Source: JAAUUE01 sp943370025 (GTDB taxonomy: Bacteria > Cyanobacteriota > Cyanobacteriia > Cyanobacteriales > JAAUUE01). From it: DNA of 64,000 nt. Both the position numbers and the translations under genes were made by a program. The stretch is from contig CALRPI020000015.1 in NCBI GenBank assembly GCA_943370025.1, positions 1 to 64,000 on the forward strand. Reading direction: 5' to 3'. Shown in pieces: positions 34,729-41,407 of this stretch. Position 1 is the first letter of the stretch, and every line of letters begins with the position of its first letter. The notes beneath the pieces were generated by a model that made no database searches, was not told where the DNA came from, and was given only the letters and a program-made list of their open reading frames with translations.

Positions 34729-36189
34729 ATGGACGTTGAGGCGACACTAGAACTAGCTAAAAGATTGATTTTGGCGCAAACAGAAAAGCAGTTTAATGAT
34801 CTACAAACCTATATCCTCCAAGGTGCTTTAGAAGGAAAAACCCTCCGAGAAATTGCTGAGTTCCACAGATATAACGAGAGCCATGTCAAGGAAGTCAGTA
34901 CTAAATTGTGGAAGATTCTTTCTGCTGCCCTAGGAGAATCGGTCACAAAAAGGAATGTGCGATCGATCCTCAAGCAGTACCTACACCTAGAAAAACAGAG
35001 ACTACAACCTTCATCTTCAGAAAACACCTCCGGCAGCAATTCCGGCAGCAATTCTGGTAACAATATCGGCAACGATAGTCCGATCGCCTACCAACGGGGC
35101 ATGTGGATTCCCAATTTGCGATGTCGCCAAGTTTTGGGTAGAGATCAGTTCCGAGAAGAAATATTACAGCGTCTCAGCGATCGGCAAGAAGACTTAATCC
35201 TGTCCCTCTGTGGCAGTGCTGGCTATGGTAAAACCGAAGTCGCTTGTCTGGTGGCAAAGGCGGCGGTGGAGAAAAATCTTTTTACTGATGTACTCTGGGT
35301 CAAAGCCAGAGATACAGAGTTTTTGGATGGTCGGATCAGCAATCAAGACAAAGATGAATCCCTAAGTTGGCTGCAACTCCTGCAAGAGATTGCCCATCAA
35401 TTAGATGGTTGTTCGGTGAATCAAGTCCGCCAGCGCCTCAAACAAGAGAAGAGGCTGATCATTTTAGACAATGCAGAAACTGCCCAATTAGAGGATATTC
35501 TCCCCCAGCTAAATCAAATGCTCAACCCTAGTCGGGTGTTGCTCACTAGTCGATTTCAAACCCATGCTGCCTATGTGGGATTAATTAATATTCCTGCTTT
35601 GGAAAAAAGATTTGCTGATCAGCTATTACAAGATGAGGCGAAACGGAAAAACGTACCAGCACTTCTACAGGCAAGACCGGAGCAACTAGACAAGATTTAT
35701 GAACTATCTTGTGGTGCGCCTTTAGCATTGCATTTCGTTGTCGGGCGGGTGTTGGATGATGGCAGGTTGGAGCCAGTTCTCTCAGCCCTGAAACAGGCTA
35801 GTGGAGATGTGGAGAAAATCTATGAGTTTTCCTTAAATACAGCTTGGCAGCGGATTAGTGAGGTCACCAAAAATCTCCTCTACTATATGGGGAATGCCGA
35901 TGCTGGGGTGACTGGAGAAGAATTATTAGGCACTAGTCAAGTAGAAGAAACGGCGTGGCATGTAGCTCAACGAGAACTCAAGCGCTGGTATTTGATGGAG
36001 GAAGAAAAAGATGCCAAGGGTAGGGCTAGATATAATTTGCATCCGTGGGTAAGACGGAGTTTGCGGGGAGGTTTAGTAGAAAGATGGCAGGATCGATCGA
36101 TCTCAGAGTGGGAAGATATTGCCAGACGAAAATATGGTTTAGTTGATCTTGATGAAGAGGAAGAATCAGAGGATTCAATAGAAGATTAA
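34729..36189 (+). CDS. HTH (vMAP-N-like) STAND NTPase
   Basis: The 486-residue protein starts with a helix-turn-helix-like domain (MDVEATLELAKRLILAQTEK, GKTLREIAEFHRYNESHVKE) like the N-domain of cyanobacterial vWA-MoxR-associated proteins. A Gly/Ser/Asn linker and an NB-ARC-type NTPase follow: QVLGRDQFREE, P-loop GSAGYGKT, Walker B RLIILDNAE, sensor RVLLTSR, then a winged-helix region to the end. The usual C-terminal sensor repeats are absent, but a TPR protein is encoded 2 bases downstream. STAND NTPases of this kind act in signalling or antiviral defence. I chose ATG 34729; ATG 34699 is possible. Confidence 0.82.
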   Translation: MDVEATLELAKRLILAQTEKQFNDLQTYILQGALEGKTLREIAEFHRYNESHVKEVSTKLWKILSAALGESVTKRNVRSILKQYLHLEKQRLQPSSSENTSGSNSGSNSGNNIGNDSPIAYQRGMWIPNLRCRQVLGRDQFREEILQRLSDRQEDLILSLCGSAGYGKTEVACLVAKAAVEKNLFTDVLWVKARDTEFLDGRISNQDKDESLSWLQLLQEIAHQLDGCSVNQVRQRLKQEKRLIILDNAETAQLEDILPQLNQMLNPSRVLLTSRFQTHAAYVGLINIPALEKRFADQLLQDEAKRKNVPALLQARPEQLDKIYELSCGAPLALHFVVGRVLDDGRLEPVLSALKQASGDVEKIYEFSLNTAWQRISEVTKNLLYYMGNADAGVTGEELLGTSQVEETAWHVAQRELKRWYLMEEEKDAKGRARYNLHPWVRRSLRGGLVERWQDRSISEWEDIARRKYGLVDLDEEEESEDSIED

Positions 36190-36191
36190 TC

Positions 36192-37109
36192 ATGCTTATA
36201 GACATAACTTCACCGGAGGATCGGGCAAATATATTTAGGGATCTGAGTGCGATCGCCAATCTTTGTTCTTCGCCCGATCGAGCAAGCAGAAAATCCTTTA
36301 AGTTGCTTTTCAATATCTGGGAAAAAGTTAGTATAAATTTATGGGATAGGTGTTACTGGAATGATTTCTTTCGGGGTGGAAATATCCTTCTTCAAGCTGC
36401 AAGAAATGTAGAAGATATTGACATCGAGGCACAGATATTAGGTGAACTGGGTTATGCCTATATGGAAAGGGAGGATTATTTTTATTCTCAAAGATACTTC
36501 CAAGAATCTCTCCAGAAGTATCGCACTATTAGCAATTTCTCTAAAGAATGTCAATTATTACGCTATTCTGCTATGTTGTTGCATCGGCAAAAGCAATGGC
36601 AATCCGCTCTAGCCTATTGTCATCAAGCTCAGGAAATCTTGCAGACCAAACAAAACCAAATACCTCTTGAGAAATTGGCCTTTTACAAAGCAGATTTACC
36701 GAATATAATTGGCTGTATCTATCTTGAATTACGAAACTTTCCGGAAAGTCATCAGCAGTTGTCTTTGTCTCTAGAAAATTACCATACTCTGATTGATAAT
36801 TATCCCTATTATCGCTATTATCTTCCCGGCCTACTCATAGATATAGGGCAATGGCACTTTTTATCAGGAGATTATGCCCAAGCCAATTATTATTATCAAG
36901 AATGCCTAAATCTCAGCAGGGAAATTGATCGCAATGATAAAATCGCTGAGGTGTTATTGAGCCTAGTGGAATTGGCAGAGACAGAGGGCAATATGCAACT
37001 AGCGATCGCACATGCAACAGAGTCTGAGCGGGTGGCAGGGATCGAAATTCCGGCTCTGCGCGATCGGGCGGCTCGTGAGAAGGAAAGATTGCAGAAATTA
37101 CTTGGTTAG
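36192..37109 (+). CDS. TPR protein coupled to the STAND NTPase
   Basis: The 305-residue helical protein has irregular tetratricopeptide repeats: LGELGYAYMEREDYFYSQRY, YSAMLLHRQKQWQSALAYCH and IDIGQWHFLSGDYAQANYYY. Its ATG lies 2 bases after the NTPase stop, so translation is coupled. In single-chain STAND proteins the TPR region follows the NTPase and senses the trigger; here that region appears as a separate polypeptide. I infer it is the sensor or regulatory subunit. The first ~60 residues (ISPEDRANIFRDLSAIANLC-like) have no recognised domain. Confidence 0.8.
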   Translation: MLIDITSPEDRANIFRDLSAIANLCSSPDRASRKSFKLLFNIWEKVSINLWDRCYWNDFFRGGNILLQAARNVEDIDIEAQILGELGYAYMEREDYFYSQRYFQESLQKYRTISNFSKECQLLRYSAMLLHRQKQWQSALAYCHQAQEILQTKQNQIPLEKLAFYKADLPNIIGCIYLELRNFPESHQQLSLSLENYHTLIDNYPYYRYYLPGLLIDIGQWHFLSGDYAQANYYYQECLNLSREIDRNDKIAEVLLSLVELAETEGNMQLAIAHATESERVAGIEIPALRDRAAREKERLQKLLG

Positions 37110-37136
37110 TAACAACAGCCAAATGTCTAAATCTGT

Positions 37137-37352
37137 CTAGTTACTTACAGTTCTGGAGGCAGGGCGATCGATGTTATTTCCTGGTGAGGTATTATCTCCC
37201 GGTTGGCTAGACTGAAGTTGACCAACTCTAACGAAAAATAATAAGACCAAAAAGATAAATAACAGTTGGGAAAACATGCCCTTAGCCTTCTCTGATGGTT
37301 TCTCAGCATTACTACAGCAAGGACAGCAATGCTTACAGTGAATATAAGCCAT
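37137..37352 (-). CDS. Small Cys-rich membrane protein
   Basis: The 71-residue frame starts YIHCKHCCPCCSNAEKPSEK, with five cysteines in nine residues, and then has one membrane helix (MFSQLLFIFLVLLFFV) and a polar tail. The ATG is preceded by GAGGAAG 7 bases upstream, a good ribosome site. The cluster HCKHCCPCC could bind zinc or an iron-sulfur centre. An overlapping frame (37145-37366) lacks such features. I do not recognise a family; the gene is convergent with the TPR gene. Confidence 0.5.
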   Translation of the reverse strand: MAYIHCKHCCPCCSNAEKPSEKAKGMFSQLLFIFLVLLFFVRVGQLQSSQPGDNTSPGNNIDRPASRTVSN

Positions 37353-37366
37353 AATTTCTTCCTCAA

Positions 37367-38019
37367 AAACAGTTTTGATTTAGTAATTCATTATAATTAT
37401 TTTTTCTCACTTTATCACCTAAAAGAGTTAAGTGCAAGTTTTGCACCATAAGTCTTGTCGGTTGAGTTGATTTAAGGCAACCCCACTAAAGTCAGGGTTT
37501 AGTTTTCTTATTCCACAATGGTGAACTTTTTGCTTGTAGTGGCGGTTTCAAACGCTGTACACAAAGAAGTTAATTAAGAATAGATCCGTTATTCGCAGCG
37601 AATTGCTAGTCGTCAGGAAGTTTAATGAAGGATTAAGATAGAAGAAGAAGCTGAACAAGGGCAAAATCTACAATTGCTAGTTTGAGACCGCTAATCTGAG
37701 ACTGCTTAGATGAAACTTGCAAATTCTTAGCACTCAGGTTAAAGGTCTTGTATGATCAAAAAACCAAATTTTGCTTGATCTGGACTTATATAGCTACCCT
37801 AAATGGTTTCACCCGCCTCCGGCGGGTGAAACCATCTGCCAGAAACAAGTTAACTTAGTAACTGTTCTAGAATCATTTAGGATCGCTATAGCAATTTGTG
37901 TGTGGGCTGAGGGTCATCGAAGCCTATACATAAGACCCAGCCTAGTCAATTTGCATAAAAAAAGCTGTATTTGAACGACGTTGATTTTTTTGTTTACACC
38001 TCACCTAATCTAAGTAACC
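37367..38019. other. 653-base non-coding region with repeats
   Basis: No gene is supported. At 37455-37500 is GTCGGTTGAGTTGATTTAAG, then GCAACCCCACTAAAGTC, an imperfect inverted match to GACTTTGGCGGGTTGCC near 34625 on the other side of the STAND/TPR genes. A family D repeat spans 37789-37890, and a degraded family B-like stretch (TGTGGGCTGAGGGTCATCGA) follows to about 37970. The promoter of the Fe-ADH gene should lie at the right end. Confidence 0.5.
37789..37890. repeat. Palindromic repeat, family D, copy 2
   Basis: This 102-base element runs from TATAGCTACCCTAAATGG to CATTTAGGATCGCTATA. The hairpin GTTTCACCCGCC/GGCGGGTGAAAC starts at about 37806. The reverse complement aligns along its whole length with copy 1 at 32933-33034, with the same length. 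Confidence 0.8.
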
Positions 38020-39165
38020 ATGCCAGACCTTTTACTTGTCGACACCGATCGATCGCCCTCTGTAATTAACCTGAGTATTGCTCCGGCAAGGGTTTGTCGA
38101 GGGATGCAGGCTCTAAGAGATGCCAACATGATCGCAGCCCTGACCTCCCTTGGTCATCGTCCCTTGATCATTGGCGGCGATCGCACCCTAGAAATTATCC
38201 AGCCCTACCTTGCCCCCCTTAGCCAACAGTTCGCCACTGCCATCAGTTCCTATAGCCCAGACTGTAGCGAAGCTAGTCTGGCAATGCTGAAGAAAAAAGT
38301 AACTAGCCACAAAGCCGATATGATTATTGGCGTGGGGGGCGGCAAAGCCCTAGATACCGCCAAATTAATCGCCCATCAATGCCAGTTAGCGATCGCTACT
38401 ATTCCCACCTCTGCTGCCACCTGTGCCGCTTGGACAGCTTTGTCTAATGTCTATTCCCCAGCGGGAGCATTTCTCTACGATGTCAGCCTAGCTAAATGTC
38501 CAGATCTGTTGATTTTAGATTATGGTTTAATTGCCACCGCCCCCCGTAGAACCTTGGTGGCGGGGATTGGGGATGCCCTCGCCAAATGGTATGAAGCTTC
38601 CGTCAGTAGTGGTAGCTCTGAGCAAACCATGATCATCGCCGCCGTCCAACAGGCGCGGGTGTTGCGAGATATCTTGCTTCAGCAGTCGATCTCCGCGATC
38701 GAAAATCCCGGCAGTCCTGCTTGGCAAGAAGTTGTAGATGCGACGGTTTTGCTAGCAGGAGTCATTGGCGGTATTGGTGGGGCGCAATGCCGAACTGTCG
38801 CTGCCCATGCCGTCCACAATGGCTTAACCCACCTCCCTGCCGCCCACCATGCCCTCCACGGCGAAAAGGTTGCCTACGGGATTTTGGTGCAACTACGCCT
38901 AGAAGAAATGATCCAAGGCAATCAATTAGCCGTAACTTCTCGCAAGCAACTAACGGATTTTTATCAACAAATTGGTTTACCCCAAACCCTAGAAGATTTA
39001 GGATTAGGAGAAATTACCCTGACTGAACTTCGCCGAGCCGCCGAAGTTGCCTGCAATATCGGCTCTGATATTCACCGCTTACCTTTTGCTGTCAATCCCG
39101 GACAACTAATGGCGGCGATGGTTTCCACCAGCAATGTAACCAGCAGTGATGTAGGGATATCCTAA
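38020..39165 (+). CDS. Iron-containing alcohol dehydrogenase family protein (GldA-like)
   Basis: The 381-residue protein has the group III ADH/glycerol dehydrogenase fold. A nucleotide site IIGVGGGKALDTAKLIAHQ (GGG(K)xxD motif) is followed by IPTSAATCAAW. Metal ligands are GIGDALAKWYEA (Asp), CRTVAAHAVHNGL (His) and HHALHGEKVAYG (His). It resembles GldA and the related 'iron-containing dehydrogenase' proteins and would use NAD(P) to oxidise a polyol or hydroxy compound. The substrate cannot be told from sequence. It is a single gene with an ATG start. Confidence 0.87.
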   Translation: MPDLLLVDTDRSPSVINLSIAPARVCRGMQALRDANMIAALTSLGHRPLIIGGDRTLEIIQPYLAPLSQQFATAISSYSPDCSEASLAMLKKKVTSHKADMIIGVGGGKALDTAKLIAHQCQLAIATIPTSAATCAAWTALSNVYSPAGAFLYDVSLAKCPDLLILDYGLIATAPRRTLVAGIGDALAKWYEASVSSGSSEQTMIIAAVQQARVLRDILLQQSISAIENPGSPAWQEVVDATVLLAGVIGGIGGAQCRTVAAHAVHNGLTHLPAAHHALHGEKVAYGILVQLRLEEMIQGNQLAVTSRKQLTDFYQQIGLPQTLEDLGLGEITLTELRRAAEVACNIGSDIHRLPFAVNPGQLMAAMVSTSNVTSSDVGIS

Positions 39166-39191
39166 GAGTGTCAAACCTGATGCCCTTATAA

Positions 39192-39315
39192 GTAGGGTGG
39201 GCATTGCCCACCTGTCCCTTAAATTAATATACTGAGATTTGCTAAATAGGTCGGTAAAATAATTGTCTAGGTCAGAATTGCTCACAATCCAGATGGTGGG
39301 CGATGCCCACCCTAC
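39192..39315. repeat. Inverted repeat, family E, copy 2
   Basis: Arms GTAGGGTGGGCATTGCCCAC (from 39192) and GTGGGCGATGCCCACCCTAC (ending 39315) enclose about 82 bases. The arms are almost identical to copy 1 at 15892-16011, while the interior differs. It lies in the gap after the Fe-ADH gene. Confidence 0.7.
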
Positions 39316-39323
39316 AATGCAGC

Positions 39324-39384
39324 TATAGCCGTCGCCAAGCAGGTTATGTTGTGGGAACCCCAGCTTCGTGGAGGTTCCCACAAC
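39324..39384. repeat. Repeat, family F, copy 1 (left of aminotransferase gene)
   Basis: It starts TATAGCCGTCGCCAAGCAGG, continues with TTATG, and has a hairpin TTGTGGGAACC/GGTTCCCACAA. It matches the reverse complement of 40701-40762, so the two copies face each other across the aminotransferase gene. The rest of the 350-base gap to 39515 has no gene. Confidence 0.7.
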
Positions 39385-39515
39385 CAAAATCATATCAACC
39401 CCCTTGGCGGTTGTAATAAAATACAGCTTGTTATTTTATTAAGCTCATCTACTTTCCCAAAACTTCCAGCCGAGAACCGAATAGCTAAAAACTTATATTG
39501 ACCAATAAATACCTA

Positions 39516-40691
39516 ATGAAAATTACTCCAGCCGATCGCATTAAAGCCCTTCCCCCCTACGTTTTTGCTCGCTTAGATGAACTAAAAGCCAGAGCCAGAG
39601 AACAGGGTTTAGATTTAATTGACCTCGGCATGGGTAACCCTGATGGCTTTGCACCCCAGCCGGTGATCGATAGTGCGATCGCTGCCTTTCAAGAACCCCT
39701 CAATCATGGCTACCCCCCCTTTGAAGGTACTGCCAACTTCCGCAAAGCCATCACCAACTGGTATAGCCGTCGCTACAATGTGCAGCTAGACCCAGATAGT
39801 GAAGCATTGCCCCTGATTGGTTCCAAGGAAGGACTCTCTCACTTGGCATTGGCTTATGTCAATCCGGGGGATTTGGTTTTAGTGCCGAATCCTGCCTATC
39901 CAGCCCACTTCCGCGGACCGCTGATCGCTGGTGGCGAGATTTATAATTTAGACCTATGTGCCGAAAAAGATTGGTTGATTGACCTAGGGGCAATTCCTGA
40001 TGCGGTGGCAGAGCGGGCAAAACTCCTCTACTTCAACTATCCCAGCAACCCTACCACTGCCGTGGCTCCGAGGGAGTTTTTTGAGGATATTGTAGCTTTT
40101 GCCAAAAAACATGAAATCATCTTGGTGCATGATTTATGTTATGCAGAATTAGCCTTTGATGGCTATCAACCCACCAGTCTGCTAGAAATTCCCGGAGCGA
40201 AGGATATTGGCGTGGAGTTTCATACCCTGTCCAAGACCTACAATATGGCGGGTTGGCGGGTAGGTTTTGTGGTGGGAAATAATCAGATCATTCAAGGCTT
40301 GAGAACCCTAAAAACCAACCTCGATTACGGTATTTTTGCGGTGCTGCAAACGGCGGCAGAAACTGCTTTGCAACTACCAGATAGCTATCTCCAAGATGTC
40401 CAAAATCGCTACCGGACTCGCCGAGATTTTATGATTAAAGGTTTGGGGGAATTGGGCTGGGACATTCCGAAATCTCAGGCGACTATGTATCTCTGGATTC
40501 CTTGCTCTGTGGGGATGGGGTCTACGGATTTTGCCCTGAAGGTGTTGCAAGAAACTGGGGTGGTGGTGACTCCGGGGAATGCCTTTGGTTCCTGTGGGGA
40601 AGGCTATGTGCGAATTAGCTTGATTGCAGATTGTGATCGCTTAGGAGAGGCACTAACTCGGCTGAAGCAGGCAGGCATTAAATATCAATAA
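39516..40691 (+). CDS. Class I/II aminotransferase, AlaC/LL-DAP-AT-like
   Basis: The 391-residue PLP enzyme shows ADRIKALPPYVFARLDELKA, then LDLIDLGMGNPDGFAPQPVI, and NHGYPPFEGTANFRKAI. The PLP-binding lysine is in FHTLSKTYNMAGWRVGFVVG. It is close to E. coli AlaC and to proteins annotated in cyanobacteria as aspartate or LL-diaminopimelate aminotransferase, so the amino donor is uncertain. The ATG at 39516 (MKITPADRI) is preferred to an in-frame TTG at 39498. Inverted family F repeats flank the gene. Confidence 0.88.
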   Translation: MKITPADRIKALPPYVFARLDELKARAREQGLDLIDLGMGNPDGFAPQPVIDSAIAAFQEPLNHGYPPFEGTANFRKAITNWYSRRYNVQLDPDSEALPLIGSKEGLSHLALAYVNPGDLVLVPNPAYPAHFRGPLIAGGEIYNLDLCAEKDWLIDLGAIPDAVAERAKLLYFNYPSNPTTAVAPREFFEDIVAFAKKHEIILVHDLCYAELAFDGYQPTSLLEIPGAKDIGVEFHTLSKTYNMAGWRVGFVVGNNQIIQGLRTLKTNLDYGIFAVLQTAAETALQLPDSYLQDVQNRYRTRRDFMIKGLGELGWDIPKSQATMYLWIPCSVGMGSTDFALKVLQETGVVVTPGNAFGSCGEGYVRISLIADCDRLGEALTRLKQAGIKYQ

Positions 40692-40700
40692 ATACCAACA

Positions 40701-40762
40701 TGCTGTAGGAATCCCAGCCTCGCGGGGGTTCCTACAGCATAACCTGCTTGGCGACGGCTATA
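40701..40762. repeat. Repeat, family F, copy 2 (right of aminotransferase gene)
   Basis: A hairpin, TGCTGTAGGAATCCC paired with the GGGTTCCTACAGCA arm, is followed by TAACCTGCTTGGCGACGGCT ending ATA. It is the inverted partner of 39324-39384. It begins 9 bases after the aminotransferase stop, where the hairpin may act as a terminator. Confidence 0.7.
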
Positions 40763-40817
40763 ACTAATTCATTGCCACTGGAAGTTTTTGCAAGCTCAAT
40801 TTCTACAGAAGTGAAGT

Positions 40818-40922
40818 TACAGCAGTTTTTGTTCAAATAAGACACACCACAAATATTGAAAGTCCTATCAAGGTTGGGCTTGAGAGTGGGTGGCTGTAGC
40901 CACCCACTCTCAATCTGCTGTA
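40818..40922. repeat. Palindromic repeat, family B, copy with GTGGGTGGC hairpin
   Basis: TACAGCAGTTTTTGTTC at the left and CTGCTGTA at the right bound a 105-base element with ATAAGACACACCACAAATAT. Its hairpin is TTGAGAGTGGGTGGC/GCCACCCACTCTCAA. The hairpin tip differs from copies at 23164 and 24869 and is closer to the short copy at 6823. Confidence 0.75.
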
Positions 40923-40941
40923 AAACATTTTGGGCTTCAGA

Positions 40942-41009
40942 TGTCATTTATAAAGTGACTAGAGGGTCTGATTTTCGGGGCGGAAATTCAGACTTTATAC
41001 ATAGCCTCT
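40942..41009. repeat. Palindromic repeat, family A, degraded copy
   Basis: TCATTTATAAAGTGACTAGA (from about 40944), GGGTCTGATTTTC, and the right end CAGACTTTATACATAGCCTC plus T match the reverse complement of the family A elements. The central GC-rich hairpin tip is shortened. Between here and 41407 only the 22-base tandem repeat at 41115 stands out; no gene is seen. Confidence 0.65.
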
Positions 41010-41114
41010 TAGCCTTGAGAACCAATAGAAATTTAGAAACTATAGGCTCAAACCTCTTTTATTTTCTAAACATAGCGACAACTTCTATCGTTTACAGTTT
41101 TTAACTAGAAATTC

Positions 41115-41158
41115 AGAGGTGCTATTGTAGTTGTATAGAGGTGCTATTGTAGTTGTAT
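41115..41158. repeat. 22-base direct tandem repeat, two copies
   Basis: AGAGGTGCTATTGTAGTTGT plus AT occurs twice in perfect head-to-tail register (41115-41136 and 41137-41158). It lies about 250 bases before the photoreceptor-like kinase gene and might be a regulator-binding duplication or a simple slip. Confidence 0.7.
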
Positions 41159-41407
41159 ATCAGATTAGCGTTCACGATAGAAATTAATTTAAAATCAGAC
41201 ATTTAATTGTACCTTTCTCCCAGGTTGAATTAATACAGCGCAGGATTAAGAAGAGGATAGGACTTATAACAATTCATTTAGCATAGGCAATATCCTGACA
41301 AAGAAAGTAGTTCCTTTTTTAAGTACACTAAAGTTTTTTCTGTGTCTAGTTTGTGTCAAATAACTTACAAAAAATACATTTTTATTAACACGTAACCATC
41401 AGTAACT

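Noticed and set aside
37145..37366. Second minus-strand frame overlapping the Cys-rich small gene.
   Set aside because: It has a hydrophobic start but no conserved-looking features. The competing frame has a cysteine cluster, a single membrane helix and a ribosome site.
37890..37975. Possible additional family B copy (GTGGGCTGAGGGTCATCGA) after the second family D repeat.
   Set aside because: Only part of the family sequence can be aligned by eye and the ends are missing. Mentioned as degraded but not counted as a copy.
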